The translations under genes were made by a program, and so were the position numbers. This document shows, one piece after another, positions 50,047-60,240 of a stretch of 64,000 bases of DNA. The stretch spans positions 744,001 through 808,000 of the forward strand of contig NZ_AP019632.1 in assembly GCF_007035645.1 (NCBI RefSeq), in the 5' to 3' direction. How positions within the stretch are numbered: the stretch's first letter is position 1; the number at the start of each line of letters is the position of its first letter. The notes below the pieces were generated by a model. It was not told the DNA's origin and ran no database searches. It saw only the letters and a program-made list of their open reading frames with translations. Source of the DNA: Enterobacter asburiae. GTDB taxonomy: Bacteria > Pseudomonadota > Gammaproteobacteria > Enterobacterales > Enterobacteriaceae.

Positions 50047-50913
50047 ATGCGCTATTCACCCGAAGCCCTTAAGGCGTTTGTCGAGACCGTTGCGGCGGGC
50101 TCTTTTTCCGCTGCCGCGCGAAGGCTGCGTAAAAGTCAGTCGACGATCAGCACGTCGATTGCCAATCTTGAAGCCGATCTCGGTTTCGAGCTGTTTGACC
50201 GCTCGGCGCGCCAGCCGGTGTTAACGGTCCAGGGAGAACAGGTGCTGGGCTACGTGCAGGCTATCCTGGCCGCCAGCACGCGGCTGGACGAGCTGGCGGT
50301 GTCGCTAACGGCGCAAACGGAGGCGCGTCTGACGTTTGTCCTTTCCGATACCCTCAACCCGGACGTGCTGGAAGATATGATGAAACAGTTTGACGCGCGT
50401 TTTCCCCATACGGAATTCGAATGTCTGATTGGCGAGGAAGAGGACGTGATCGATCTGCTGCAAAAGGAGCGAGCGCAGATTGGCCTGACGGAAGCGCGCG
50501 ACAGTTACCCTACGGATATTGGCGTCACCCGGTTGCCGATGCAGACTCGTATGGCGATCTACGTCGCGACCACGCATCCGCTGGCCGGACAACATGACGT
50601 TCAGCATGACGAGCTGCACGGCTGGCGGGAGCTGCGGCTCAGCACCTATCTTGAGCGCGAGGCTGAGATCGCGCGCGGGCCCGTCTGGTCAGCCCCGAAT
50701 TACCTGTTACTCTTGAGTATGGCGGTACAGGGATTTGGCTGGTGCGTGCTGCCGTGCGCGCTGGTGGATGAATTTGCCGCCGCGAAATCCCTGGTACAGC
50801 TCAATGTTCCCGGCTGGCCGCGGGCGATCGGCATCGATCTGCTGTGGAATAAACGATCCCCTCCCGGCGTTGCCGGCAGCTGGCTGCGGCAGTATCTGCA
50901 GGATGCGCGCTGA
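50047..50913 (+). CDS. LysR-family transcriptional regulator next to the PACE exporter
   Basis: 288 residues. The N-terminal helix-turn-helix is AFVETVAAGSFSAAARRLRK, followed by SQSTISTSIANLEADLG, then a LysR substrate-binding domain. Divergent from the PACE exporter gene with matching boxes between them, so activation of the exporter in response to a ligand is likely. The box next to the start codon suggests autoregulation. Confidence 0.9.
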   Translation: MRYSPEALKAFVETVAAGSFSAAARRLRKSQSTISTSIANLEADLGFELFDRSARQPVLTVQGEQVLGYVQAILAASTRLDELAVSLTAQTEARLTFVLSDTLNPDVLEDMMKQFDARFPHTEFECLIGEEEDVIDLLQKERAQIGLTEARDSYPTDIGVTRLPMQTRMAIYVATTHPLAGQHDVQHDELHGWRELRLSTYLEREAEIARGPVWSAPNYLLLLSMAVQGFGWCVLPCALVDEFAAAKSLVQLNVPGWPRAIGIDLLWNKRSPPGVAGSWLRQYLQDAR

Positions 50914-51006
50914 TCCTTGTGATTAAACTCACTATTTTTAAACAATTAAGATAATTGCCAGTAACAATCCTCTACTATCGTCATGTCATTTAACACAGAG
51001 GTCGTG

Positions 51007-52185
51007 ATGAAAGATGTCGTAATAGTGGGTGCGTTGCGTACAGCTATCGGCTGTTTTCAGGGAGCGCTCGCGCGTCACTCGGCGGTTGACCTGGGCAGCG
51101 TGGTGGTAAAAGCGCTGGTGGAACGCAGCGGGATCGCAGCACATGAAGTTGATGAGGTGATCCTGGGACAGGTCCTCACGGCCGGTGCCGGGCAAAACCC
51201 TGCGCGTCAGGCGGCGCTGAAGGGCGGGCTGCCCAATACCGTTTCGGCCATCACCATCAACGACGTCTGTGGTTCAGGATTAAAAGCGCTGCATCTCGCG
51301 ACGCAAGCCATTCAGTGTGGTGAAGCGGACGTGATCATCGCGGGCGGGCAGGAGAATATGAGCCGCGCGCCGCACGTGTTGACCGACAGCCGGACCGGCG
51401 CACAGCTTGGCAACAGTCAGCTGCTCGACAGCCTGGTGCATGACGGGCTTTGGGATGCGTTCAATGACTATCATATGGGCGTGACGGCGGAAAACCTGGC
51501 GCGCGAGTACGGCATCAGCCGTGAGGTGCAGGATGCCTATGCGCTAAGCTCGCAGCAAAAAGCGCGTGCGGCGATTGATTCCGGTCGCTTTCGCGACGAG
51601 ATTGTTCCGGTCAGCACGCAGCGTCAGAGCGGCGAGCGTATCCTCGTGGATACCGATGAACAGCCGCGCACTGACGCCAGCGCAGAAGGCCTGGCGAGGC
51701 TGAATCCCGCGTTTGAAATGCAGGGCTCGGTGACGGCGGGAAATGCCTCTTCCATTAACGACGGCGCTGCCGCCGTTATGATGATGAGCGAAAGCAAAGC
51801 CCTTGAACTCGATCTTCCCGTCCTGGCCCGCATTAAGGCGTTCGCCAGCGTAGGGGTTGATCCTGCGTTAATGGGGATCGCTCCGGTCTACGCGACCCGC
51901 CGCTGTCTGGAGCGCGCGGGGTGGCAGCTTTCAGATGTGGATCTGATCGAAGTGAACGAAGCCTATGCCGCGCAGGCGATCTCCGTCGGAAAAATGCTGG
52001 AGTGGGATCCTCTGCGGGTCAACGTTAACGGTGGCGCGATCGCGCTGGGCCATCCTATCGGTGCGTCCGGCTGCCGGATCCTGGTTTCGCTGGTCCACGA
52101 AATGAAAAAGCGCAATGCCCGCAAAGGGATTGCCACACTCTGTATAGGCGGCGGGCAAGGGGTGGCGCTGGCTATCGAACGCTAA
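51007..52185 (+). CDS. yqeF: Acetyl-CoA acetyltransferase YqeF
   Basis: 392 residues from ATG 51007 (MKDVVIVGALRTAIG); an upstream ATG at 50983 adds unrelated residues, and AGAGGTCGTG is the ribosome site. It is a thiolase making or cleaving acetoacetyl-CoA. Catalytic Cys88 lies in INDVCGSGLKAL, the base His in GHPIGASG and the second Cys in LCIGGGQG. Same position beside kduI as in E. coli, convergent there but here co-directional with a terminator between. The physiological role is not settled. Confidence 0.93.
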   Translation: MKDVVIVGALRTAIGCFQGALARHSAVDLGSVVVKALVERSGIAAHEVDEVILGQVLTAGAGQNPARQAALKGGLPNTVSAITINDVCGSGLKALHLATQAIQCGEADVIIAGGQENMSRAPHVLTDSRTGAQLGNSQLLDSLVHDGLWDAFNDYHMGVTAENLAREYGISREVQDAYALSSQQKARAAIDSGRFRDEIVPVSTQRQSGERILVDTDEQPRTDASAEGLARLNPAFEMQGSVTAGNASSINDGAAAVMMMSESKALELDLPVLARIKAFASVGVDPALMGIAPVYATRRCLERAGWQLSDVDLIEVNEAYAAQAISVGKMLEWDPLRVNVNGGAIALGHPIGASGCRILVSLVHEMKKRNARKGIATLCIGGGQGVALAIER

Positions 52186-52204
52186 CCTCTTTTCATTAAA
52201 AATG

Positions 52205-52228
52205 ACCTCCTCCGGGAGGTTTTTTTTC
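52205..52228 (+). terminator. yqeF terminator
   Basis: ACCTCC TCCG GGAGGT stem-loop with a run of eight T residues, 20 nt after the yqeF stop. Confidence 0.92.
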
Positions 52229-52293
52229 GCGTCCTTTTTCTCCCGGCGGCTTAATTGTGATCCGAACATCATTTTCGCTATAAACAAAAATAA

Positions 52294-52314
52294 AAATGAA
52301 ACGTTGTTTTAAAT
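52294..52314. promoter_or_regulatory. KdgR-like operator upstream of kduI
   Basis: AAATGAAAC-GTTG-TTTTAAAT (21 nt) is close to the palindromic KdgR consensus AAATGAAACANTGTTTCATTT. It lies 107-127 nt before the kduI start in an AT-rich promoter region. KdgR represses pectin and uronate catabolism genes in enterics, so the site fits the gene. Confidence 0.65.
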
Positions 52315-52420
52315 ATAATTGAAAAGCCCGCTTTATGCCGATAGTATGTGCTCATTATGAAAAACGGAACACTGTTTCGTTTATTTCCGCCTTCGGGCAT
52401 GACCACATCTGGAGGTTACC

Positions 52421-53257
52421 GTGGACGTCAGAGAAAGCATCCACAGTGCGCACGCCAAAACGCTGGATACTCAGGGGCTGCGCAATGCATTTTTAGTCGA
52501 GCAGGTATTCGAGGCCGACAGGTACACCATGGTTTACAGCCATATCGACCGCATCATTGTGGGCGGGATTCTGCCGGTCACGAAAAGCGTCTCCGTGGGC
52601 GGTGAGGTCGGTAAACAGCTGGGCGTGAGCTACTTCCTCGAGCGTCGCGAGCTGGGGGTGATTAACATCGGCGGGCCGGGGACCATCACCGTAGACGGAA
52701 AATGCTATGAGATTGGCCATCGCGAGGCGCTGTACGTGGGTAAAGGGGCGAAAGACGTGGTCTTTGCCAGCATCGACGGCAGCAGGCCCGCGAAGTTTTA
52801 CTACAACTGCGCGCCGGCTCACTCCACCTACCCAACCAAAAAAGTGACCACCGCAGACGTCGCTCCCGTGACGCTGGGCGATAACCTCACCAGCAACCGC
52901 CGCACCATCAATAAATACTTCGTGCCGGACGTGCTGGAGACCTGCCAGCTCAGCATGGGATTGACCGAGCTGGCACCGGGCAACCTGTGGAACACCATGC
53001 CGTGCCATACCCACGAGCGCCGCATGGAAGTCTACTTCTACTTCAACATGGATGAGGACGCCTGCGTGTTCCACATGATGGGACAGCCGCAGGAAACGCG
53101 CCATATCGTGATGCACAACGAGCAGGCGGTGATTTCACCGAGCTGGTCCATTCACTCCGGCGTAGGGACGAAAGCCTACACCTTTATCTGGGGAATGGTG
53201 GGTGAAAACCAGGTCTTTGATGATATGGACCACGTTGCGGTCAGCGATCTGCGCTAG
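52421..53257 (+). CDS. kduI: 5-dehydro-4-deoxy-D-glucuronate isomerase KduI
   Basis: 278 residues with GTG start after TGGAGGTTACC. KduI isomerises 5-keto-4-deoxyuronate to the 2,5-diketo form in pectin and hyaluronate breakdown. It is a cupin-type zinc enzyme; the metal histidines lie in [16 protein letters not shown]. The kduD gene, encoding the next step, follows 63 nt later. The KdgR-like box upstream fits control by uronate intermediates. Confidence 0.96.
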   Translation: MDVRESIHSAHAKTLDTQGLRNAFLVEQVFEADRYTMVYSHIDRIIVGGILPVTKSVSVGGEVGKQLGVSYFLERRELGVINIGGPGTITVDGKCYEIGHREALYVGKGAKDVVFASIDGSRPAKFYYNCAPAHSTYPTKKVTTADVAPVTLGDNLTSNRRTINKYFVPDVLETCQLSMGLTELAPGNLWNTMPCHTHERRMEVYFYFNMDEDACVFHMMGQPQETRHIVMHNEQAVISPSWSIHSGVGTKAYTFIWGMVGENQVFDDMDHVAVSDLR

Positions 53258-53320
53258 TCGCGGGCGGTGAAGCATAAACCTGCCTGTGAGTGACAGGCTC
53301 TGAAAGAGTAAGGAATAAAC

Positions 53321-54082
53321 ATGATTCTGGATGCATTCTCTCTGCAGGGGAAAGTGGCTGTGGTTTCCGGGTGTGACACCGGGCTGGGTCAGGGAATGGC
53401 GTTAGGCCTGGCGGAAGCGGGCTGCGATATCGTCGGAATTAATATCGTTGAACCGACTGAGACCATCGAACGCGTGACGGCCCTGGGCCGCCGTTTCCTG
53501 AGCCTGACCGCTGACCTGCGTAAAATCGATGCCATTCCTGAACTGCTGGACCGCGCGGTGGCTGAATTCGGTCATATCGACATTCTGGTGAACAACGCCG
53601 GGCTGATCCGCCGCGAAGACGCGATCGGCTTCAGCGAGCGCGACTGGGATGACGTGATGGATTTGAACATCAAGAGCGTATTTTTCATGTCCCAGGCGGC
53701 GGCGAAGCATTTTATTGCCCAGGGGAAAGGCGGCAAGATCATTAACATTGCCTCTATGCTCTCGTTCCAGGGCGGCATCCGCGTGCCGTCTTACACCGCG
53801 TCCAAAAGCGCCGTAATGGGCGTGACCCGCCTGCTGGCAAACGAATGGGCGAAACATAACATCAACGTGAATGCGATTGCGCCGGGCTACATGGCGACCA
53901 ACAACACGCAGCAGCTGCGTGCTGACGAAGAGCGCAGCGCGGCGATCCTGGAGCGTATCCCTGCGGGACGCTGGGGTCTGCCGAGCGATCTGATGGGGCC
54001 GATTGTCTTCCTGGCCTCCTCCGCATCGGATTACATCAACGGTTACACCGTGGCTGTAGACGGCGGCTGGCTGGCGCGTTAA
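53321..54082 (+). CDS. kduD: 2-dehydro-3-deoxy-D-gluconate 5-dehydrogenase KduD
   Basis: 253 residues, a classical SDR. It reduces 2,5-diketo-3-deoxygluconate to KDG, the step after KduI. The nucleotide motif is SGCDTGLGQG near residue 15, NNAG follows, and the catalytic pair is YTASKSA. TAAGGAATAAAC is the ribosome site. It forms an operon with kduI and ends at a strong terminator. Confidence 0.96.
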   Translation: MILDAFSLQGKVAVVSGCDTGLGQGMALGLAEAGCDIVGINIVEPTETIERVTALGRRFLSLTADLRKIDAIPELLDRAVAEFGHIDILVNNAGLIRREDAIGFSERDWDDVMDLNIKSVFFMSQAAAKHFIAQGKGGKIINIASMLSFQGGIRVPSYTASKSAVMGVTRLLANEWAKHNINVNAIAPGYMATNNTQQLRADEERSAAILERIPAGRWGLPSDLMGPIVFLASSASDYINGYTVAVDGGWLAR

Positions 54083-54098
54083 TTCCACCTGTATTAAG

Positions 54099-54128
54099 AA
54101 CCTCTGCCTGTGGGCGGAGGTTTTTTTT
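54099..54128 (+). terminator. kduID terminator
   Basis: CCTCTGCC TGTG GGCGGAGG stem with one internal mismatch and eight T residues, 17 nt after the kduD stop. Confidence 0.9.
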
Positions 54129-54135
54129 GCGCAAT

Positions 54136-54206
54136 AATTGGCTTAGTCCATATCGATAAAGATGAAAAATCCATACTAAAAAATCGCAAATGACGGCAAT
54201 CACACT
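54136..54206 (+). promoter_or_regulatory. araE control region: AraC-like half-sites and a CRP-like site
   Basis: TCCATA, the 3' end of AraC half-sites, occurs twice in direct repeat (54147-54152 and 54170-54175, 23 nt apart). A CRP-like site AATGA-N6-TCACA follows at 54189-54204. These lie 190-260 nt before araE, farther than in E. coli. The rest of the 313-nt gap between kduD and araE is AT-rich and carries no gene. Confidence 0.55.
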
Positions 54207-54395
54207 TTTATTGCTTAAATATTAACTGATTAGTAAAAATACGTGATTATTCGCCACCAGTTGAAATTGTAATGTCCATCACAGAACCGTATGCCGTAGC
54301 GGAATAATCCATAACTTCGCGATTTCCTGCCTGACACTTTTCCTCGCTTTCTCGTAATTTCAGTTAACGAATTTTGCTGTTGAGGCAGGAAAAAT

Positions 54396-55811
54396 ATGAC
54401 ATCGATAAATGACTCTACCCTAATGCCCGCTGCGCTGCGTGATACTCGCCGCATGAACCAGTTTGTCTCCATTGCCGCCGCCGTGGCGGGCCTGTTATTT
54501 GGACTGGATATCGGCGTCATTGCCGGCGCATTACCGTTTATTACCGATCACTTTACCCTCAGCAGTCGCCTGCAGGAGTGGGTGGTGAGCAGCATGATGC
54601 TCGGCGCGGCCATCGGCGCGCTGTTCAACGGCTGGCTGTCGTTCCGCCTGGGGCGCAAATACAGCCTGATGGTCGGGGCTATTCTGTTCGTTGCCGGCTC
54701 CATTGGCTCGGCGTTTGCCGCTAATGTTGAAATCCTCCTGCTCTCCCGCGTGCTGCTGGGCGTGGCGGTGGGGATTGCCTCCTACACCGCGCCGCTTTAT
54801 CTCTCCGAAATGGCGAGCGAAAACGTGCGCGGCAAGATGATCAGCATGTATCAACTGATGGTCACGCTGGGTATTGTGCTGGCGTTCCTGTCTGACACCT
54901 ACTTCAGCTACAGCGGCAACTGGCGCGCGATGTTGGGCGTGCTGGCCTTACCGGCGCTGGTGCTGATCGTCCTGGTGATTTTCCTGCCAAACAGCCCGCG
55001 CTGGCTGGCGCAAAAAGGGCGTCACGTGGAGGCGGAAGAGGTTCTGCGCATGCTGCGCGATACCTCGGAAAAAGCGCGCGAAGAGCTGAACGAAATCCGC
55101 GAAAGCCTGAAGCTAAAGCAGGGCGGCTGGGCGCTGTTTAAGATCAACCGCAACGTGCGCCGCGCGGTCTTCCTCGGCATGTTGCTGCAGGCAATGCAGC
55201 AGTTCACCGGCATGAACATCATCATGTATTACGCGCCGCGCATTTTCAAAATGGCCGGGTTTACCACTACGGAACAGCAGATGATTGCGACTCTGGTGGT
55301 CGGGCTGACCTTCATGTTCGCCACCTTTATTGCGGTATTCACCGTGGACAAAGCCGGGCGTAAGCCGGCGCTGAAAATTGGCTTCAGCGTGATGGCGCTC
55401 GGCACGCTGATTCTGGGCTACTGCCTGATGCAGTTTGATAACGGCACGGCCTCAAGCGGGCTTTCCTGGCTTTCTGTCGGTATGACCATGATGTGTATCG
55501 CAGGTTACGCGATGAGCGCCGCGCCGGTGGTGTGGATCCTGTGCTCCGAAATTCAGCCGCTCAAATGCCGTGACTTTGGCATCACCTGTTCCACTACCAC
55601 CAACTGGGTGTCGAACATGATCATCGGTGCGACGTTCCTGACGCTGCTGGACGCGATTGGCGCAGCGGGAACGTTCTGGCTCTACACGGTGCTGAACGTA
55701 GCGTTTATTGGCGTTACGTTCTGGCTGATCCCGGAAACCAAAGGCGTGACGCTGGAACATATCGAGCGCAAGCTGATGGCAGGAGAGAAACTGCGGAACA
55801 TCGGCGTGTGA
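54396..55811 (+). CDS. araE: Arabinose:H+ symporter AraE
   Basis: 471 residues, one fewer than E. coli AraE. Twelve-segment MFS sugar porter. Family motifs: RLGRKYSL between TM2 and TM3, FLPNSPRWL after TM6, the TM7 sugar-binding block [24 protein letters not shown], and [15 protein letters not shown] at the C-terminus. It imports L-arabinose with low affinity. GAGGCAGGAAAAAT precedes the ATG. The catabolic ara genes are not in the window. Confidence 0.96.
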   Translation: MTSINDSTLMPAALRDTRRMNQFVSIAAAVAGLLFGLDIGVIAGALPFITDHFTLSSRLQEWVVSSMMLGAAIGALFNGWLSFRLGRKYSLMVGAILFVAGSIGSAFAANVEILLLSRVLLGVAVGIASYTAPLYLSEMASENVRGKMISMYQLMVTLGIVLAFLSDTYFSYSGNWRAMLGVLALPALVLIVLVIFLPNSPRWLAQKGRHVEAEEVLRMLRDTSEKAREELNEIRESLKLKQGGWALFKINRNVRRAVFLGMLLQAMQQFTGMNIIMYYAPRIFKMAGFTTTEQQMIATLVVGLTFMFATFIAVFTVDKAGRKPALKIGFSVMALGTLILGYCLMQFDNGTASSGLSWLSVGMTMMCIAGYAMSAAPVVWILCSEIQPLKCRDFGITCSTTTNWVSNMIIGATFLTLLDAIGAAGTFWLYTVLNVAFIGVTFWLIPETKGVTLEHIERKLMAGEKLRNIGV

Positions 55812-55868
55812 TTGTTTTGCATGTTAGAAGGCTTCACTCTATGCCGTAACTGGAAAAGAAAAAGGTGG

Positions 55869-55889
55869 CTTAGCCACAATAATAATGTG
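55869..55889 (+). other. Small hairpin after araE
   Basis: GTGGC TTA GCCAC with flanking A-rich and AATAATAAT sequence, about 55 nt past the araE stop. It might be a weak terminator; there is no T-run. The rest of the 218-nt gap must contain the fepE promoter, which I could not define. Confidence 0.35.
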
Positions 55890-56029
55890 ACTAAGATCAC
55901 TACTAACTCTGGTAGGGAGTAGACACAGAGAGGGAACTGGCATTAGGATTTTTCTTAGATTGTTGAATTGTCGGGCCACCGCTATCAATTGAGCAAAGAC
56001 GCGTTGCAGCCGGAAAAAGAAGAATCACT

Positions 56030-57154
56030 ATGTCAGAAATGGATTTAAGAAAAAGCACGGACCTCGACTTTCCCCGTTTTGCCGCCCCGGCTGTAAGCGC
56101 AAAAGAGATAGATCTTCTGGGATTGTTTGAGGTCCTTCTGGCGGCGAAAAAACGTATCGCCGCCATTATCTTTACTTTCGCGCTGGTGGGGCTGGCCGTT
56201 TCATTTTTACTGCCGCAGAAATGGACCAGTAAAGCGGTGATCACCCCGGCAGAACAGCTGCAGTGGAACCCACTGCGCCAGATGATGGTGGCGTTACAGG
56301 TGCTTGATGTGGACGTGAAGATCACCCGTCCGCAAATTTTTGACCTGTTTATTAAAAAGTTCCAGTCTCAGTCATTGCTCGAAGAGTATATGACAACCTC
56401 TCCTTACGTAACATCGAAGCTGCAAGGCACCACGGTGGATCCGCTTGAGCTGCATCGCGCGATAGTCAACATTTCAGATCGAATGAAAGCGGTGAATAAC
56501 GCTCAGGGAAAAGAGGCGGATAAAACGCCTTATGTTTCCTGGACATTGAGCTTTACTGCGCCGACAGCTGACGATGCGCAAGCCGTCCTGGCGGGGTACA
56601 TTGATTATATCGCGGCTATTGTAGAAAAAGAGACGGTGCAGAATATCCGCAACCTGATCGCCCTAAAAACGAACGTCGTTGAGCAGCAGCTGGAACTGGA
56701 TCGAGTTCGTCTGACCAATATTCACAATACCAACCTGCAGCGACTGAATTATTCGCTGGAAGTGGCAAATGCCGCAGGCATCAAGAGGCCGGTTTACAGC
56801 AACGGGCAGGCCGTAAAAGATGACCCGGATTACTCCGTTGCGCTCGGTGCTGACGGTATCGCGCAAAAGCTGCAGATTGAAAAAAATTTGAAGGACGTGA
56901 CCGAGCTGAATGCGGATTTCCAGAACAGGGAATACTACCTCGCACAGCTGAAAAAGCTCTCCTTCGCCGATGTTAAACTTGAGCCATTCAGGTACCAGCT
57001 TTCTCCCTCCATGCCGGTGAAAAAGGATGGCCCGGGCAAGGCTCTGATTGTTGTTCTGGCGGCGCTTCTGGGGGGGATGTTTGCCTGCGGTAGCGTTTTA
57101 CTTCGCGAGGCGATGCTCACCCGTACTTCGCCGCCAGAGCCGGTAGCGAAATAA
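56030..57154 (+). CDS. fepE: FepE-like Wzz polysaccharide chain-length regulator
   Basis: 374 residues. Two terminal membrane segments (about 42-62 and 337-357) flank a large periplasmic coiled region, the Wzz/PCP layout. Blocks such as LSFTAPTADDAQAVLAGYID, LNYSLEVANAAGIK, PVYSNGQAVKDDPD and YQLSPSMPVKKDGPGKA are those of FepE, which sets very long O-antigen chains. In E. coli fepE is near fepA; here it stands between araE and ygeA, away from any O-antigen cluster in the window. A terminator follows. Confidence 0.85.
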   Translation: MSEMDLRKSTDLDFPRFAAPAVSAKEIDLLGLFEVLLAAKKRIAAIIFTFALVGLAVSFLLPQKWTSKAVITPAEQLQWNPLRQMMVALQVLDVDVKITRPQIFDLFIKKFQSQSLLEEYMTTSPYVTSKLQGTTVDPLELHRAIVNISDRMKAVNNAQGKEADKTPYVSWTLSFTAPTADDAQAVLAGYIDYIAAIVEKETVQNIRNLIALKTNVVEQQLELDRVRLTNIHNTNLQRLNYSLEVANAAGIKRPVYSNGQAVKDDPDYSVALGADGIAQKLQIEKNLKDVTELNADFQNREYYLAQLKKLSFADVKLEPFRYQLSPSMPVKKDGPGKALIVVLAALLGGMFACGSVLLREAMLTRTSPPEPVAK

Positions 57155-57169
57155 GCTCTGCAGTTTAAA

Positions 57170-57196
57170 AAGGCGCTGAATACAGCGCCTTTTTTT
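57170..57196 (+). terminator. fepE terminator
   Basis: AAGGCGCTG AATA CAGCGCCTT stem with seven T residues, 16 nt after the fepE stop. Confidence 0.93.
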
Positions 57197-57242
57197 ATGT
57201 ACTTCGGTTGTGTTAAAAAAGAAACAAAGAAAAGGAGGGATG

Positions 57243-57935
57243 ATGAAAACGATCGGCCTGTTAGGTGGAATGAGCTGGGAATCGACAATCCCTTATTACC
57301 GCCTGATTAATGAAGGGGTAAAGCAGCGTCTGGGTGGTCTGCACTCCGCAAGCCTGCTGCTGCACAGCGTTGATTTCCATGAAATTGAAGCCTGCCAGTC
57401 GAGCGGGGAGTGGGATAAAGCCGGAGAGATCCTGGCCCAGGCGGCGCTGGGACTGGAGCGTGCCGGCGCCGAGGGTATCGTGCTTTGTACCAATACCATG
57501 CACAAAGTGGCGTCGCATATTGAGGACCGCTGCTCGCTGCCGTTTCTGCATATCGCGGACGCGACCGGTCGTGCGATTGCCGCATCCGGTATGCGCCGCG
57601 TAGCGCTTTTGGGCACACGCTACACCATGGAACAGGATTTTTATCGCGGGCGTTTGCACAGTGAATTTGGGATCGAGAGCCTTATCCCGGATGAAGACGA
57701 TCGGGCGCGCATCAATCAGATTATCTTTGACGAGCTCTGCCTTGGCACCTTCAGCGAATCTTCCCGGGCGTATTACGTCAGCGTGATTGAAAAGCTGGCG
57801 CAGCAGGGGGCAGAAGGGGTGATCTTCGGCTGCACCGAGATCGGCCTGCTGGTGCCGGCCGATCGAAGCCCCGTCCCGGTATTTGATACCACCGCCATTC
57901 ACGCGGCAGATGCCGTGGCGTTTATGCTGTCATAA
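57243..57935 (+). CDS. ygeA: Broad-specificity amino-acid racemase YgeA
   Basis: 230 residues from ATG 57243, equal to the E. coli protein ([15 protein letters not shown]); the ATG one codon earlier is also possible, and AAAGGAGGG is the ribosome site. Member of the aspartate/glutamate racemase family, PLP-independent, with the two catalytic cysteines in VLCTNTMHK and [10 protein letters not shown]. It makes D-amino acids such as D-homoserine. It converges with lysR, overlapping its 3' end by 6 nt. Confidence 0.93.
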   Translation: MKTIGLLGGMSWESTIPYYRLINEGVKQRLGGLHSASLLLHSVDFHEIEACQSSGEWDKAGEILAQAALGLERAGAEGIVLCTNTMHKVASHIEDRCSLPFLHIADATGRAIAASGMRRVALLGTRYTMEQDFYRGRLHSEFGIESLIPDEDDRARINQIIFDELCLGTFSESSRAYYVSVIEKLAQQGAEGVIFGCTEIGLLVPADRSPVPVFDTTAIHAADAVAFMLS

Positions 57936-58856
57936 GGGGTTTTGCAGGTCAGGTAAACGAAGCGCCACCTGACGCGCGTGCTCCATTAAGTGTTCGGTGA
58001 AAGCGTCCACCAGCGCGGAAGCCGGACGGTGCAGCGGGCGGATCAGGCTCACGGTGAACGGGACGGACACGCTAAAGCGGCGGATGACGATCCCGCTTCC
58101 GGCATAATCCAGCGCCGTGAGCGGATTCACCACCGCGACGCCGACGCCCGCACGCACCATCGCGCAAATCGAAGCCGCGCTGTGCGTTTCCACCACCATT
58201 CGCCGTTTGACCTGATGCTCGGCAAACAGCGTATCCAGCAGCTGTCTGTAACTGTCTGTCTGCGAAAGGCTAATGTAGTTTTCCCCGTGGAAATCCTCCG
58301 GTGTGAGCACCGCCTTACCGGCAAGCCGATGTCCGGCGGGCAGAACGCACACTTCATCTAACGAGATCAGCTCCGTGCGTGCCGTTCCCGCTGGCGTGGA
58401 GAGGGTTTCGGTTAAGCCTAAATCATGACGCTGGGCCGAAAGCCACTCTTCAAGCAGAGGGGATTCCTGAGGCACGATAGTGAGGCTGACCTCCGGGTAT
58501 CGGGCCAGAAAGGGCTGCAGCAGCATCGGCAAAAAGGATTGCGAAAAGACGGGCAGACAGACGATCGACAGCTCGCCCTGGCGAAACTCGCGCAGGCTTT
58601 CCGCTGCACTCACTATTCTGTCCAGTCCGTACCAGGAGCGCTGGACTTCCTCGAACAGGCGCAACCCCTGCACCGTCGGGTGAAGCCTGCCCCGGGTACG
58701 CTCGAACAGCTTCAGCCCCAGCACTTTCTCGAAGCGCGCCAGCTCGCGGCTCACCGTCGGCTGTGAGGTATGCAGCATCTGTGCGGCTTCGGTGAGATTG
58801 CCGGTGGTCATCACGGCGTGAAAAATCTCGATGTGGCGTAAATTGACGGCGGGCAT
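57930..58856 (-). CDS. lysR: LysR, activator of lysA
   Basis: 308 residues, the founder of the LysR family. N-terminal helix-turn-helix: [20 protein letters not shown] then [20 protein letters not shown]. It activates divergent lysA when diaminopimelate is high and lysine low. The 121-nt gap to lysA holds its binding site. Position and orientation are as in E. coli. Confidence 0.95.
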   Translation of the reverse strand: MPAVNLRHIEIFHAVMTTGNLTEAAQMLHTSQPTVSRELARFEKVLGLKLFERTRGRLHPTVQGLRLFEEVQRSWYGLDRIVSAAESLREFRQGELSIVCLPVFSQSFLPMLLQPFLARYPEVSLTIVPQESPLLEEWLSAQRHDLGLTETLSTPAGTARTELISLDEVCVLPAGHRLAGKAVLTPEDFHGENYISLSQTDSYRQLLDTLFAEHQVKRRMVVETHSAASICAMVRAGVGVAVVNPLTALDYAGSGIVIRRFSVSVPFTVSLIRPLHRPASALVDAFTEHLMEHARQVALRLPDLQNPL

Positions 58857-58977
58857 AGGGCACCTGAAAGCAGATAACTGTCCATATCATTTTTGCATAG
58901 ACTCGCGATAAAACGATATTTTTTATTCTCTTCGCGCTGTGGCGTAATCTTCAAAACGCATTTACCCGGAGAAGACC
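58857..58977. promoter_or_regulatory. lysR/lysA divergent control region
   Basis: 121 nt, AT-rich in the middle, separating the divergent genes. CGGAGAAGACC precedes lysA. By analogy with E. coli the LysR operator lies here; I could not single out one T-N11-A site. No lysine riboswitch (L-box) is seen. Confidence 0.6.
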
Positions 58978-60240
58978 ATGCCACGCCCGCTGAACCAGAC
59001 TGAGACCGATTTGAACGCCGACAACCTGCTGCGCCTGCCTGCCGAGTTTGGCTGCCCGGTGTGGGTCTACGACGCGCAGATCGTTCGCGAGAAGATCGCC
59101 GCCCTGCATCAGTTTGACGTGGTGCGTTTTGCCCAGAAGGCGTGCTCCAATATTCATATTCTGCGCCTGATGCGTGAGCAGGGCGTGAAGGTCGACTCCG
59201 TCTCGCTTGGCGAAATCGAGCGCGCGCTGGCGGCCGGATTCGATCCGAAAGCCGACGGCGACGCGATCGTCTTCACCGCCGATGTGATCGACGATGCGAC
59301 GCTTGCGCGCGTCCACGAACTGCAGATCCCGGTGAATGCCGGTTCTGTAGATATGCTGGAGCAGCTGGGCCAGGTTTCTCCCGGCCATCGCGTCTGGCTG
59401 CGCGTGAATCCAGGCTTTGGTCATGGTCACAGCCAAAAAACCAATACCGGCGGTGAAAACAGCAAGCACGGGATCTGGTATGCCGATATGCCTGCCGCGC
59501 TGGAGGTATTACAGCGCTATGGCCTGAAGCTGGTGGGGATTCATATGCACATTGGCTCTGGCGTCGATTACGGCCACCTGGAGCAGGTGTGCGGTGCGAT
59601 GGTGCACCAGGTTGTCGACTTCGGTCAGGATCTGGAGGCGATCTCAGCCGGTGGCGGCCTCTCCATTCCCTATCGCGAAGGCGAAGAGGCGATCGATACC
59701 GATCACTATTACGGTCTGTGGAGCGCCGCGCGCGACCAAATCGCCGCGCATCTTGGTCACGCGGTGAAGCTGGAAATTGAGCCGGGTCGTTTCCTGGTGG
59801 CGGAAGCCGGCGTGCTGGTTTCGCAGGTGCGCAGCGTCAAAGAGATGGGGTCTCGCCACTTCGTCTTGATTGATGCAGGCTTTAACGATCTGATGCGTCC
59901 GTCCATGTACGGCAGCTATCACCACATTACCGCCCTGGCTGCCGACGGCCGTGATTTAACGCAGGCGCCGCGCGTTGAGACGGTCGTTGCGGGCCCGCTG
60001 TGCGAATCGGGTGACGTGTTTACCCAGCAGGAAGGCGGCAAAGTGGAGACTCGCGCGCTGCCAGAGGTCAAACCGGGTGATTATCTTGTGCTGCATGATA
60101 CCGGTGCCTACGGGGCGTCGATGTCATCTAACTACAACAGCCGCCCGCTGCTGCCGGAAGTGCTGTTTGATAACGGCAAGGCACGGCTGATCCGTCGTCG
60201 CCAGACCATTCAGGAACTGCTGGCTTTAGAACTCATCTGA
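58978..60240 (+). CDS. lysA: Diaminopimelate decarboxylase LysA
   Basis: 420 residues, same as E. coli. PLP enzyme of fold type III that converts meso-diaminopimelate to lysine. PLP lysine is Lys54 in RFAQKACSN; the phosphate-binding block is ISAGGGLSIPY, with HIGSGVDYGH and EIEPGRFLV; the active-site cysteine is in GPLCESGDVF. The last 31 nt overlap the end of the convergent LacI-type gene. Confidence 0.97.
   Translation: MPRPLNQTETDLNADNLLRLPAEFGCPVWVYDAQIVREKIAALHQFDVVRFAQKACSNIHILRLMREQGVKVDSVSLGEIERALAAGFDPKADGDAIVFTADVIDDATLARVHELQIPVNAGSVDMLEQLGQVSPGHRVWLRVNPGFGHGHSQKTNTGGENSKHGIWYADMPAALEVLQRYGLKLVGIHMHIGSGVDYGHLEQVCGAMVHQVVDFGQDLEAISAGGGLSIPYREGEEAIDTDHYYGLWSAARDQIAAHLGHAVKLEIEPGRFLVAEAGVLVSQVRSVKEMGSRHFVLIDAGFNDLMRPSMYGSYHHITALAADGRDLTQAPRVETVVAGPLCESGDVFTQQEGGKVETRALPEVKPGDYLVLHDTGAYGASMSSNYNSRPLLPEVLFDNGKARLIRRRQTIQELLALELI

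Noticed and set aside
55890..56029. JUMPstart/ops element before fepE
   Set aside because: CTGGTAGGGAGTAG resembles ops only loosely and the core GGCGGTAGCGT is not present.
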